Part shown: positions 15,431 to 22,301 of the stretch, one piece after another | Layout of the letters: every line of letters begins with the position of its first letter | How positions within the stretch are numbered: the first letter of the stretch is position 1 | Assembly (NCBI GenBank): GCA_023411645.1 | Contig: JAEYON010000113.1 | Location: 1-22,301, forward strand | Source: Bacillota bacterium | GTDB lineage: Bacteria; Bacillota; Clostridia; Acetivibrionales; DTU013 | DNA length: 22,301 bases | Direction: 5' to 3' | Made by a program: the position numbers and the translations under genes | The notes under the pieces: generated by a model | What the model was told of the DNA's origin: nothing | The model's input: only the letters and a program-made list of their open reading frames with translations | The model's database searches: none

Positions 15431-15476
15431 ACCTCCCGGCGCAAAATCAAGATAATATCATTATTGCCCCGGAGGT
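15431..15476 (-). promoter_or_regulatory. sigG leader hairpin sequestering the ribosome-binding site
   Basis: On the minus strand ACCTCC (15471-15476) is complementary to GGAGGT (15431-15436), which contains the sigG Shine-Dalgarno. Pairing extends inward through GG/CC and GC/GC with a bulge and a mismatch, about ten pairs in all. The loop holds a small AT-rich hairpin. An RBS-occluding hairpin in the sigG leader is known in Bacillus subtilis; this looks like the same device. Confidence 0.6.
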
Positions 15477-15487
15477 CTATTTTATAC
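15459..15487 (-). promoter_or_regulatory. Possible sigma-F/G-type promoter elements upstream of sigG
   Basis: GTATA (15483-15487) fits the sigma-F -35 consensus GYWTA, and GGCAATAATG (15459-15468) fits the -10 GGNRANAHTW at nine of ten positions. The spacer is 14 bases, about two short. Alternatively the GTATA belongs to a -10 (CAGTATA) of a promoter further upstream. The exact start site therefore cannot be fixed from sequence. Confidence 0.33.
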
Positions 15488-15551
15488 TGCTTAAAATTTT
15501 AAAAAATATTTGCGTAAGGCCTTGACAACAGTGTATTTGACGTTTTCCAAC

Positions 15552-16286
15552 CTATAACACCATTCTGTTTATCTCCTTCTTCAGACGGCTTATAATCCGC
15601 TTTTCCAGTCTTGAAATATAGGATTGCGAGATGCCTAGCATATCTGCAACTTCCTTTTGAGTCTTTTCGTTTCCGTTGGATAGGCCAAATCGCAGTTCCA
15701 TTATCTTTTTCTCCCGGATGGACAGTTTTTTCATTGCCGTGTTCAGCAGTTCCCTGTCAACTTCATCCTCCAGGCCGCGGTAAGTAACGTCGTTTTCAGT
15801 TCCGAGGATATCGGAAAGCAGCAGCTCATTTCCGTCCCAATCAACATTCAATGGTTCATCAATAGAAATTTCTGTCTTAATTTTGTTGTTTCTGCGCAGA
15901 TACATCAATATTTCATTTTCAATGCATCTGGAGGCGTAGGTCGCAAGTTTGATGTTCTTCGATGGGTTGAAGGTGTTGATGGCCTTGATAAGACCGATGG
16001 TTCCAATAGAAACCAGGTCCTCGACACCTACTCCTGTATTCTCAAACTTTCTTGCAATATACACCACCAGTCTCAGGTTCCTTTCGATCAGGATACTTTT
16101 CACGCCGTAATCCTGTTCCTCCAGCCTGGACAACAGGTAGGCCTCCTCATCCACGCTTAGCGGAGGCGGCAATGCTTCGCTCCCTCCGATATAATGGATC
16201 GGATACCAGCTGTCACCTTTGATTTTTCTCCTTAAACTCAGTGCATGGATCCTTAAAATGAGTAAAAACCTTTTTAGAATACGCAT
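15552..16286 (-). CDS. sigE: Pro-sigma-E, early mother-cell sigma factor precursor
   Basis: 244 residues. Sigma-E drives early mother-cell gene expression after asymmetric division. It is made as a membrane-tethered precursor. The basic, hydrophobic pro-sequence (MRILKRFLLILRIHALSLRRKIKGDSWYPIH) is followed by YIGGSEALPPPL, which is nearly identical to the segment after the SpoIIGA cut in Bacillus. Region 2 (ILIERNLRLVVYIARKFENTGVGVEDLVSIGTIGLIKAINTFNPSKNIKLATYASRCIENEILMYLRRNNK) and region 4 (EKKIMELRFGLSNGNEKTQKEVADMLGISQSYISRLEKRI) are intact. GGGAGAG precedes the ATG. The gene follows spoIIGA by 37 bases, its processing protease. Confidence 0.98.
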   Translation of the reverse strand: MRILKRFLLILRIHALSLRRKIKGDSWYPIHYIGGSEALPPPLSVDEEAYLLSRLEEQDYGVKSILIERNLRLVVYIARKFENTGVGVEDLVSIGTIGLIKAINTFNPSKNIKLATYASRCIENEILMYLRRNNKIKTEISIDEPLNVDWDGNELLLSDILGTENDVTYRGLEDEVDRELLNTAMKKLSIREKKIMELRFGLSNGNEKTQKEVADMLGISQSYISRLEKRIISRLKKEINRMVL

Positions 16287-16323
16287 ATGAACTCTCCCTT
16301 CGCTGTAATGCTTTTATATGGTC

Positions 16324-17229
16324 CTACATTATTTCCGGATTAACCAATGCTTTATATCGCTCATTTCTGGACAGCGCCCTGTTGTAAATACCTACAATGA
16401 CATCCTGCACATCTTTTTTTTCACTATCCGTTCCGATTTCGATATGGTCCGGACGAAAACCGATCAACATCCCGTTTTCCTTCCCGAGAGAGGTAAACGG
16501 GATCAGCCTGAACCTGGAAAACCAATCAGAGCTGGAAATAGTTGCGGTAATAGCATTTAGATCATTATCAGTGTTTTTCTCGAAAATACCTCTGATATCA
16601 AGAGGCAGCAGTTCCTTGATTGCAGAAAACTCGACCACGACCACCGGCATATTCGTCAGAGGATCATGCAGAGAATTACCGGTATCCACAAGAGCAAAGA
16701 GCTCAATTGCTTTTTTATCAAATGTGATGATAAGCTGCACGAGAAGCTTTTCCCGGAGGAACTTGTTTTGGATTACATCCCAGACGACCCTGAGAATAAA
16801 AAAGGTAACTGTAAAAGCCAACAGCAGCTCGGTCCATTTTGTGTTCATAAAAGACATAGGCGTCATCAGTACGCCATTTCTCATGATGCCCCATTCTCTG
16901 TTGAAGAACATCAATGCAAACCCAGCTCCGGCAAAAAGAAAGGTTGAAGCATAAAACATGGCAAGTGTTCTGAAAAAGACCTTCAATTTTGTAAAGTGAA
17001 ATGTCAATGCGACCATTGCTACAGACAACAGGAATTTTGAAAACACTGTTGTATAGACCTTCATATCCGGCAAAAGAAGCATTATAACCAGATAGGCCGC
17101 TCCGAGAACTGAGCCCAACAGGAGACGCAGATTGCTCGTTCTGCTCCTGGAAAACTTTGCCGTCACCATAAGAATCAGATAATTTATAACAATATTCTCT
17201 AGGATAACGATATCCAGATAGATCTCCAC
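16324..17229 (-). CDS. spoIIGA: SpoIIGA, sigma-E processing aspartic protease
   Basis: 301 residues. SpoIIGA is a membrane aspartic protease that removes the pro-sequence of sigma-E when signalled by SpoIIR from the forespore. The first half holds about five membrane segments (IVILENIVINYLILMV; LLLGSVLGAAYLVIMLLL; FLLSVAMVALTFHF; LAMFYASTFLFAGAGFALMFF; ELLLAFTVTFFILRVVW). The cytoplasmic half has the catalytic motif DTGNSL (182-187) and RLIPFTSLGKENGMLIGFRPD. The start is a GTG at 17229 with GAGGT seven bases before it. The expected promoter lies in the 322-bp gap after ftsZ, but no perfect Spo0A box is visible there. Confidence 0.96.
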   Translation of the reverse strand: MEIYLDIVILENIVINYLILMVTAKFSRSRTSNLRLLLGSVLGAAYLVIMLLLPDMKVYTTVFSKFLLSVAMVALTFHFTKLKVFFRTLAMFYASTFLFAGAGFALMFFNREWGIMRNGVLMTPMSFMNTKWTELLLAFTVTFFILRVVWDVIQNKFLREKLLVQLIITFDKKAIELFALVDTGNSLHDPLTNMPVVVVEFSAIKELLPLDIRGIFEKNTDNDLNAITATISSSDWFSRFRLIPFTSLGKENGMLIGFRPDHIEIGTDSEKKDVQDVIVGIYNRALSRNERYKALVNPEIM

Positions 17230-17377
17230 TGTTTTACCTCACAACGTTTTGTAGTCAGTGACTAAGCCGGTTAGCGTCAGGATTACTTATTCCAATCATG
17301 TTTCAAGGCACATACTTTTGCAGGTAGTCAGACATCCCCTATTTTACATATATTCATATGCCTGACCGTTTATGATA

Positions 17378-17405
17378 ATAATAGCCTCATAAATGAGGCT
17401 ATTAT
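17378..17405. repeat. Perfect 12-bp inverted repeat with four-base loop
   Basis: ATAATAGCCTCA (17378-17389) and TGAGGCTATTAT (17394-17405) pair without mismatch around TAAA. Neither strand has a following T-run, so it is not an ordinary intrinsic terminator. It lies about 150 bases upstream of spoIIGA, behind the true ftsZ terminator. Confidence 0.6.
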
Positions 17406-17494
17406 GTACTGATCTACATGCCCATCATGATTATATTTCATAGTTGCCGTTTTTTATGTCATTTGATACTGTAGAAATTAGAAAATCAGACGAC

Positions 17495-17532
17495 AAAAAA
17501 ATCGCTGTCCAGTGCTCGGCACCAAACAGCGA
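17495..17532 (-). terminator. Intrinsic terminator after ftsZ
   Basis: On the minus strand TCGCTGT pairs with ACAGCGA (17526-17532 and 17502-17508). An inner GTGC/GCAC stem lies within, and seven T residues follow (17495-17501). It is the strongest terminator in the window and separates the division genes from spoIIGA. Confidence 0.88.
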
Positions 17533-17546
17533 ATTTTCTGACAATT
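17532..17546. promoter_or_regulatory. CodY-type box just after ftsZ
   Basis: AATTTTCTGACAATT matches the CodY consensus AATTTTCWGAAAATT at 14 of 15 positions. It lies five bases after the ftsZ stop and touches the terminator stem. CodY responds to branched-chain amino acids and GTP. Binding is inferred from the motif alone. Confidence 0.45.
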
Positions 17547-17551
17547 GAATG

Positions 17552-18649
17552 TTATTTAAATCTGTTTTTTCTTAAAAAAGTTGGAATCTCAAGTTCATCA
17601 TCTGAAACATCACCGCTTGTGTGACGTCTGACTGCGGGAGCTTCAGGCTTTAATTGCGCTTTTTCAACTATTTTTTCGATCTTTCTGAGGACTGGACCTT
17701 TTTCAAAACCAGTGGCAATAACAGTGATTAGCATCTCATCCTTGAGGTTCTCATCGATCACAGCACCGACAATGATGTTCGCATCCGGATCCGCTGATTT
17801 TTGAACCAGCTCTGCAGCTAAATTGACTTCAAACAAGCCCAGATCCGCGCCGCCTGTAATATTAAGAAGTACACCTCTTGCACCATCAATCGATGTCTCA
17901 AGCAACGGAGACTGTATCGCCTGTCTGGCGGCTTCTTCCGCCCTTCCGTCTCCTGATGCTCTTCCGATACCCATATGGGCAAGGCCTGTATTGTACATAA
18001 TGGTCTTTACGTCTGCAAAGTCAAGATTTATCAATCCCGGTACGGCGATCAGGTCTGAAATACCCTGTACGCCCTGGCGAAGAACATCATCCGCCATCCT
18101 GAACGCATCTATAATAGAAGTCTTCTTTTCAGCGACTTGCAGTAGTCTGTCATTGGGGATAGTCACCAGTGTATCAACGACACCTTTAAGGTTATCAACA
18201 CCTTGTTCGGCATATTGCATTCTCTTTCGGCCTTCAAACATAAATGGCTTGGTCACAACACCAACGGTCAAAATACCCATTTCCCGGGCTATCTGAGCTA
18301 CAATAGGTGCTGCGCCAGTACCGGTGCCACCACCCATTCCCGCAGTCACAAATACCATATCTGCGCCCTTTACAGCCTGGGCAATCTCATCCTTGCTTTC
18401 ATTGGCAGCACGTTCACCAATCTCTGGATTGGCTCCTGCGCCGAGGCCTTTTGTAAGCTTGTCACCTATCTGGATTTTTGTATTTGCTTTTGAAAGGAAA
18501 AGAGCTTGTTTGTCAGTATTTATCGCTATAAACTCAACACCGCGAAGACCTGCGGATATCATCCTGTTGACGGCATTATTGCCTCCACCGCCGACACCTA
18601 TGACCTTAATTTGGGCAAACTGTTCCATATCAATATCAAACTCCAGCAA
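17552..18649 (-). CDS. ftsZ: FtsZ, tubulin-like cell division GTPase
   Basis: 365 residues. FtsZ polymerises at mid-cell, or near a pole in sporulation, to recruit the divisome. It shows IKVIGVGGGGNNAVNRMI, the tubulin signature GGGTGTG (106-112), the synergy-loop sequence NLDFADVKTIM, a linker, and the C-terminal peptide DDELEIPTFLRKNRFK that binds FtsA and other partners. The start is TTG at 18649 with GGGGGA seven bases upstream. The MLEFDIDMEQFAQ N-terminus is common in clostridial FtsZ, so the internal ATG (18628) is less likely. A promoter lies in the ftsA-ftsZ gap and a strong terminator follows. Confidence 0.98.
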   Translation of the reverse strand: MLEFDIDMEQFAQIKVIGVGGGGNNAVNRMISAGLRGVEFIAINTDKQALFLSKANTKIQIGDKLTKGLGAGANPEIGERAANESKDEIAQAVKGADMVFVTAGMGGGTGTGAAPIVAQIAREMGILTVGVVTKPFMFEGRKRMQYAEQGVDNLKGVVDTLVTIPNDRLLQVAEKKTSIIDAFRMADDVLRQGVQGISDLIAVPGLINLDFADVKTIMYNTGLAHMGIGRASGDGRAEEAARQAIQSPLLETSIDGARGVLLNITGGADLGLFEVNLAAELVQKSADPDANIIVGAVIDENLKDEMLITVIATGFEKGPVLRKIEKIVEKAQLKPEAPAVRRHTSGDVSDDELEIPTFLRKNRFK

Positions 18650-18687
18650 ATTGAATCCCCCTTCGTCATTGGTTTGGCATTACTTAA

Positions 18688-18716
18688 ATAATATCTTATT
18701 CCATACATTAAAGCAA
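18688..18716 (-). promoter_or_regulatory. Sigma-A-like promoter for ftsZ
   Basis: On the minus strand TTGCTT (18711-18716), a 17-base spacer and TATTAT (18688-18693; five of six consensus bases) lie about 40 bases before the ftsZ TTG. FtsZ can thus be made independently of ftsA. Confidence 0.52.
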
Positions 18717-18721
18717 GATAA

Positions 18722-18759
18722 GTTTTAACAAAAATAAACTGCAATTGGCCGTTAATTGC
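18722..18759 (-). terminator. Weak terminator-like hairpin after ftsA
   Basis: GCAATT and AATTGC (18741-18746 and 18754-18759) form a 6-bp stem with a seven-base loop. On the minus strand a T-rich stretch with a run of five T follows. The stem is short, so it may only attenuate read-through from ftsA into ftsZ. Confidence 0.35.
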
Positions 18760-18771
18760 CTATAAATTTAC

Positions 18772-20004
18772 CTAAAAAAGTTTCTTTATAAACTGCCCGA
18801 TCCTGCTGAAAATTGTTTCCTCAGGCTTTATATTTGAAGTCTTCTTTAGTTTAATTTCACTGGCAAGACTGACTCCCTTTTTAACAGTTGCCACATACTT
18901 TAGTATTCCGGCCGACGCAATAAATTCGGGTTTTGAAACGCCCGAAAGATGTCCGGCCTGGACTACTCTGACAGGCAAATCGAACACCTCGTTTGCGAGC
19001 TGTTTGCATCCATCCACATAAGAGATGCCTGCCCCTGTCATAACAACGCTCCCGCTTTTTGACAGCTCAATGTCAGCCTTGTCCAACAGGTTTTTGCACA
19101 ATGAGAATATCTCATAGACTCTGGCTTCAATGATCTCAACAACCTCAGACACCTTGACATCTTTTTTCTTATTTTCATTAATATCCAACACTGATATTTC
19201 CTGATCGTTTTTTATAAGGGATGTCAGTGCCAGTTCAAACTGCCTTTTAATCTTCTCCGCCTCTGTGTTTGAAATGCGAAGCCCAATAGCGATATCGTTG
19301 GTTATGTGGTCTCCCCCTACAGGTATGGTGTCGTAAAAAACAAGCCGCTTTCCCTGATATACGCTAACATCCGTCACAGAGCCGCCAACATCCAGCAATA
19401 CCACTCCGATGTCACGTTCGTCCTGTGTCAGACTGATCTCTCCCGTAGCAAAGGCTTCCGCAACGATCCCGTCTATCTGAATTCCAGCCCGCTCCATACT
19501 CTTGATGATGTTCTGTACAGAGGTGATCTTCCCGGTAATAATATCCGCGTCTATTTCAAGCCCGGTTCCGACCATGCCGACCGGGTCAACGATTTCGTCG
19601 TAACCGTCAATGATATATTGCCTTGGAATAACATCTATCAGCTGTCTGTCTTCAGGAATCTCGATATCTCTGACCTCGTGAAGGACAGCGTCCACGTCGC
19701 GCTGTGTAATCTCCCTTCCGTTGATGGACATAAAGCTTCTATTATTAATAACGTTCACATGCATGCCGTGAATATTGACATAAGCGGAACCCACTCGCAT
19801 ATTGGCGGCAGATTCAGCCTCCGTTATGGCGCTTTTAATGCTTGCAGCCGTACTGTCAATATCTACGATAACGCCCTTTTTTAATCCATTGCAAAACGCC
19901 ATGCCTCTGCCGGCAATATCCAGTTGTGCATTGCTGTTCATCCTTCCAATCAGTGTGCACACCTTGGAAGTTCCGATGTCGATACTTACAATTAAATCAC
20001 CCAC
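18772..20004 (-). CDS. ftsA: FtsA, actin-like divisome membrane anchor
   Basis: 410 residues from the GTG at 20004. FtsA is an actin-fold ATPase that tethers FtsZ to the membrane. It shows the phosphate-1 loop VSIDIGTSKVCTLIG, the FtsA-specific 1C domain (about 80-165, including VIPRQYIIDGYDEIVDPVGM), phosphate-2 VVLLDVGGSVTDVSVY, adenosine motif VVMTGAGISYVDG, and a C-terminal amphipathic helix IFSRIGQFIKKLF that serves as membrane anchor. A TTG at 20013 is in frame but abuts the GGAGGG ribosome site, while the GTG lies nine bases downstream of it. That decides the start. It follows sbp by 20 bases. Confidence 0.97.
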   Translation of the reverse strand: MGDLIVSIDIGTSKVCTLIGRMNSNAQLDIAGRGMAFCNGLKKGVIVDIDSTAASIKSAITEAESAANMRVGSAYVNIHGMHVNVINNRSFMSINGREITQRDVDAVLHEVRDIEIPEDRQLIDVIPRQYIIDGYDEIVDPVGMVGTGLEIDADIITGKITSVQNIIKSMERAGIQIDGIVAEAFATGEISLTQDERDIGVVLLDVGGSVTDVSVYQGKRLVFYDTIPVGGDHITNDIAIGLRISNTEAEKIKRQFELALTSLIKNDQEISVLDINENKKKDVKVSEVVEIIEARVYEIFSLCKNLLDKADIELSKSGSVVMTGAGISYVDGCKQLANEVFDLPVRVVQAGHLSGVSKPEFIASAGILKYVATVKKGVSLASEIKLKKTSNIKPEETIFSRIGQFIKKLF

Positions 20005-20024
20005 GCCAGGCAACCCTCCACAAA

Positions 20025-20375
20025 CTATATATTATCTTTTTTGGCAGACTTATTCAACATATATCTGCGAATAACCGCAAAATTAAGAAAAAGTCTGTTT
20101 CCAAATGCAAAAATGGCAGCAAGATAAAGCTGCAATCCAAGCTGATCGCCGATATACGCTAAACCGGCCGCCAAAAGAGCATTGCCGAAAAAACCGGAAA
20201 CAAAGACCTTAATCTCAAACTTACCCTGCATCGTTGATGCAACCCCGCCGAATACTGAATCCAGCGCAGCCAGAATCGCAACAGCCATATAAATCGAATA
20301 CTGCTGGGGGATATTCACAGGTATAAAAAATACCCCTATAAGTATCCCAATAATCATTCCTAAAATAGGCAGCAT
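20025..20375 (-). CDS. sbp: Small basic protein Sbp, DUF1290 membrane protein
   Basis: 116 residues with about three to four membrane segments (MLPILGMIIGILIGVFF; YSIYMAVAILAALDSVFGGV; VFVSGFFGNALLAAGLAYIGDQL; LYLAAIFAFGNRLFLN) and a basic tail (RRYMLNKSAKK). The central GKFEIKVFVSGFFGNALLA sequence is typical of the DUF1290 small basic protein found next to ftsA in Bacilli and Clostridia. Its function is unknown. Its ribosome site overlaps the end of divIB (the stop lies six bases before the ATG), so translation is probably coupled. The position fits a division-cluster accessory protein. Confidence 0.92.
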   Translation of the reverse strand: MLPILGMIIGILIGVFFIPVNIPQQYSIYMAVAILAALDSVFGGVASTMQGKFEIKVFVSGFFGNALLAAGLAYIGDQLGLQLYLAAIFAFGNRLFLNFAVIRRYMLNKSAKKDNI

Positions 20376-20381
20376 CTTACC

Positions 20382-21227
20382 TTATCCTCCATTTTCCGGA
20401 GTGAAAACCGGATTGGTGTTCGTTGTGAAATCCAGTTTACCACTATCCGTCTTTTTTATATTCCTGTTGAAAATAGTCGAAGCAGCGTTTATCTTATAGT
20501 GCAGATCGTCCATTCCCCCCAGATTGACAATGATGCGTGACTGCAATGAAAATTTGACATTATACAGATCGCCTACATCCACATAGTCGACACTGTCTAT
20601 CAGCTTGTCCCCATTCAGTTCATCCACTTCTCTTATTGTATCAAATACTTTATATGCTGACGAGAGGGTCTCTTCAGGAATTTCGATTTTTTTTCCCGGG
20701 TTTAATGAATCCGGCTCGATACCTTTAATAATCGGAAGCTTTACATCTGGCGGATCCGAAACCAACTCCAGCATGTAACCCTCCTTATCAATCAAAATCG
20801 CTGCTCCATTCATGACAAGTACTGCCTCGGCTACCCTCTCCTCCACCTCGATAGAAACAGTCGACGGAATGAGATATCTCACCTTCGCCTTCTTTACGTA
20901 GGGGCAGTTCTCTTTGATCGACCGTTCAGCGGCACCGATACGGAACAAATAAAACCTGTCTCCTTTGAAAAGGGCCCTGAAACCATTGCTTCCCACTCGA
21001 ACGCCGGAACTGCTGATCAGCGTATTCTCATCATAGTGGAGTGATTCCGTTACCTTGTATCCTTTTATATTAAAAAAGGGTGATATTGCAGCATAAACGA
21101 TTGTTATAGCAAATAATGCCGTTACTAGCAAAAATCTGATAAGCCGGAAAATCCTATTTCGGCTTCTTTTCTTTTTGTTCAATATATGTGCAGGAATCTG
21201 CTCAGTTTTTTTCTTTCGTATTTTCAT
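20382..21227 (-). CDS. divIB: DivIB/FtsQ, divisome membrane protein
   Basis: 281 residues. A basic cytoplasmic tail (about 1-30, MKIRKKKTEQ...KKKRSRNR) is followed by one membrane segment (about 30-50, LIRFLLVTALFAITIVYAAI). An extracellular POTRA domain comes next (FFNIKGYKVTESLHYDENTLISSSGV), then the beta domain with YVKKAKVRYLIPSTVSIEVEERVAEAVL and the FtsQ-type ILIDKEGYML. DivIB forms a complex with DivIC and FtsL that regulates septal peptidoglycan synthesis. AGGGGATTT precedes the ATG, and the gene lies 36 bases after murA. It is broadly conserved in fold but not in sequence. Confidence 0.94.
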   Translation of the reverse strand: MKIRKKKTEQIPAHILNKKKRSRNRIFRLIRFLLVTALFAITIVYAAISPFFNIKGYKVTESLHYDENTLISSSGVRVGSNGFRALFKGDRFYLFRIGAAERSIKENCPYVKKAKVRYLIPSTVSIEVEERVAEAVLVMNGAAILIDKEGYMLELVSDPPDVKLPIIKGIEPDSLNPGKKIEIPEETLSSAYKVFDTIREVDELNGDKLIDSVDYVDVGDLYNVKFSLQSRIIVNLGGMDDLHYKINAASTIFNRNIKKTDSGKLDFTTNTNPVFTPENGG

Positions 21228-21263
21228 AAATCCCCTGTTCCCTTTCCATTCATCTGCAAGAAC

Positions 21264-22301
21264 TTATGGGGTCCTATGTATTGATGCACCGACCCGGTTT
21301 AGCTTTTCTTCAATATTATCATATCCGCGTTCAATATGCTTGATATCGGAAATTACAGTCTCACCTTCAGCAGCAAGTCCGGCCAAAATCAGTGCGGCTC
21401 CTCCACGAAGATCACGGGCGTAGACGTTGGCACCGACCAACTTTCTCACACCCTTAATTACAGCAAGCCGTCCCTCGAGTTTAATGTTAGCTCCCATACG
21501 CAGCAGCTCATCCACATGCTTGTAGCGGTTCTCAAAAACCGTTTCTACCATGATACTGGTCCCCTTTGCTATGGTCAATATAGCTACCATCTGCGCCTGC
21601 ATGTCGGTAGGAAATCCAGGGTACGGTAATGTTCTGATGATATCGACAGCCCGAAGTCTCGCCGGTCCATTGACCTGCATCGTGCTTCCCCTGATATTGA
21701 TCCTGCAGCCGCTCTCCCTAAGAAGAGAAATAATGGAACTCAGATGCTCCGGAATCACATTCCTCAGCAGCAGTTCACCTCCTGTGATTCCTGCAGCTGC
21801 CATATATGTACCGGTGACGATCCTATCTGTAATGATCGTATGCTCTGCATTCCTTAGCCTATGATCACCACCGCATACCCTGATAACACTTGAACCTGCT
21901 CCGGTTACCTGAACGCCCGTAGACTGAAGATAATTCTGAAGATCTAAAATCTCCGGTTCCTTTGCGGCATTGCGTATGACCGTCTCCCCATCTGCAAACA
22001 CAGAAGCAAGCATAATATTTTCAGTGGCCCCCACACTCGGGTAATCCAGCTGAATATCGCAGCCCTTCAATCTCTCTGCTTCGCAGTATATAAATCCGCG
22101 TTGCGCATCCTGCACCTTCACGCCCATACTTTTCAAAGCTTTCAGATGCAGGTCAATAGGCCTTGGGCCTATTTCGCACCCACCCGGGTAGCTTATAGTC
22201 ACTTTACCGCATCGAGCCAGCATAGGTCCCATAAAAATAATGGATGACCGCATTTCTGCAGCCAATTCTACCGGTATTTGGGTCTCTTTGATTGTAGAAG
22301 A
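21264..22301 (-). CDS. murA: MurA, UDP-GlcNAc enolpyruvyl transferase, 5' end cut by window edge
   Basis: 345 residues are visible and the frame is open to the right edge; by alignment with the Escherichia coli catalytic Cys115 about 70 N-terminal residues are missing. MurA adds enolpyruvate to UDP-N-acetylglucosamine, the first committed step of peptidoglycan synthesis. The catalytic loop YPGGCEIGPRPIDLHLKALK keeps the Cys that fosfomycin alkylates. Other family segments are YPSVGATENIMLASVFADG, YPGFPTDMQAQM, and ENRYKHVDELLRMGANI, and near the end DLRGGAALILAGLAAEGET. Firmicutes often carry two MurA copies, so a second gene elsewhere is possible. It is the first visible gene of the division cluster. 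Confidence 0.97.
   Translation of the reverse strand, partial: SSTIKETQIPVELAAEMRSSIIFMGPMLARCGKVTISYPGGCEIGPRPIDLHLKALKSMGVKVQDAQRGFIYCEAERLKGCDIQLDYPSVGATENIMLASVFADGETVIRNAAKEPEILDLQNYLQSTGVQVTGAGSSVIRVCGGDHRLRNAEHTIITDRIVTGTYMAAAGITGGELLLRNVIPEHLSSIISLLRESGCRINIRGSTMQVNGPARLRAVDIIRTLPYPGFPTDMQAQMVAILTIAKGTSIMVETVFENRYKHVDELLRMGANIKLEGRLAVIKGVRKLVGANVYARDLRGGAALILAGLAAEGETVISDIKHIERGYDNIEEKLNRVGASIHRTP

Larger units (their letters stand above)
17230..17551 (-). other. 322-bp intergenic region between ftsZ and spoIIGA
   Basis: No gene is visible here. In transcription order it holds a CodY-type box, the ftsZ terminator, a TGTCG sequence right after the terminator T-run that is only a partial Spo0A box, a perfect 12-bp hairpin (17378-17405) and a TAAAAT -10-like hexamer (17341-17346) with no convincing -35. 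A spoIIGA promoter should lie here. A Spo0A-type promoter need not have a consensus -35 spacing, so I leave it unplaced. TGACTAC occurs twice downstream. Confidence 0.5.

Noticed and set aside
16397..16954. A 185-residue plus-strand open frame opposite spoIIGA
   Set aside because: It lies wholly antisense to a clear SpoIIGA, has low-complexity Ser-rich sequence and no convincing ribosome site.
17378..17405. Insertion sequence end or integrated element
   Set aside because: Only a single short inverted repeat is visible, with no transposase, target duplication or foreign gene.
19306..19884. A 192-residue plus-strand open frame opposite ftsA
   Set aside because: It is antisense to conserved FtsA motifs and resembles no family I know; it is a shadow of coding bias.
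1..22301. CRISPR array, tRNA, rRNA, prophage or defence island
   Set aside because: No regular repeats with spacers, cloverleaf RNA or phage-like genes were seen; intergenic space is small and nearly all genes are conserved core functions.

Overview
The window is a 22.3-kb block in which every gene I can support lies on the minus strand. It reads as a chromosomal core segment of a motile, endospore-forming, Gram-positive member of the Clostridia. The taxon is inferred from three things: spoIIGA-sigE-sigG next to ftsZ, a small basic protein beside ftsA, and a Bacillus/Clostridia-type fla/che operon with a ylxF/motE-like gene. Purine-rich Shine-Dalgarno sequences stand before most starts. I cannot name a genus. 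I see no prophage, IS element, CRISPR array, tRNA or rRNA.

In transcription order (high to low coordinates): (1) Envelope and division: murA (5' end off the window), divIB/ftsQ, sbp, ftsA, then ftsZ with its own probable promoter and a strong intrinsic terminator. (2) Sporulation: a 322-bp spacer, then spoIIGA (protease that activates pro-sigma-E), sigE, sigG and the ylmC/ymxH-type PRC-barrel gene. (3) Nucleotide and DNA maintenance: nrdR, comM/yifB, dprA, topA and trmFO. (4) Flagella: flgB, flgC, fliE, fliF, fliG, fliH, fliI, fliJ and a partial ylxF/motE-like gene cut by the left edge. These are tightly packed, with several overlapping stops and starts and ribosome sites inside the preceding gene.

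Functionally, MurA supplies peptidoglycan precursor, DivIB, FtsA and FtsZ build the septum, and SpoIIGA then acts at the sporulation septum to release sigma-E. Sigma-G follows in the forespore. The flagellar genes encode the proximal rod (FlgB, FlgC, FliE), MS ring (FliF), switch (FliG) and export ATPase complex (FliH, FliI, FliJ).

I found no clearly new gene system; the genes are conserved. The most interesting signals are non-coding: a leader hairpin that would bury the sigG ribosome site; a structured fla/che leader with a possible alternative pairing, preceded by two 19-bp direct repeats abutting the -35 box; a one-mismatch CodY-type box just after ftsZ; and a trmFO gene with no ATG, GTG or TTG in frame before its FAD-binding motif.
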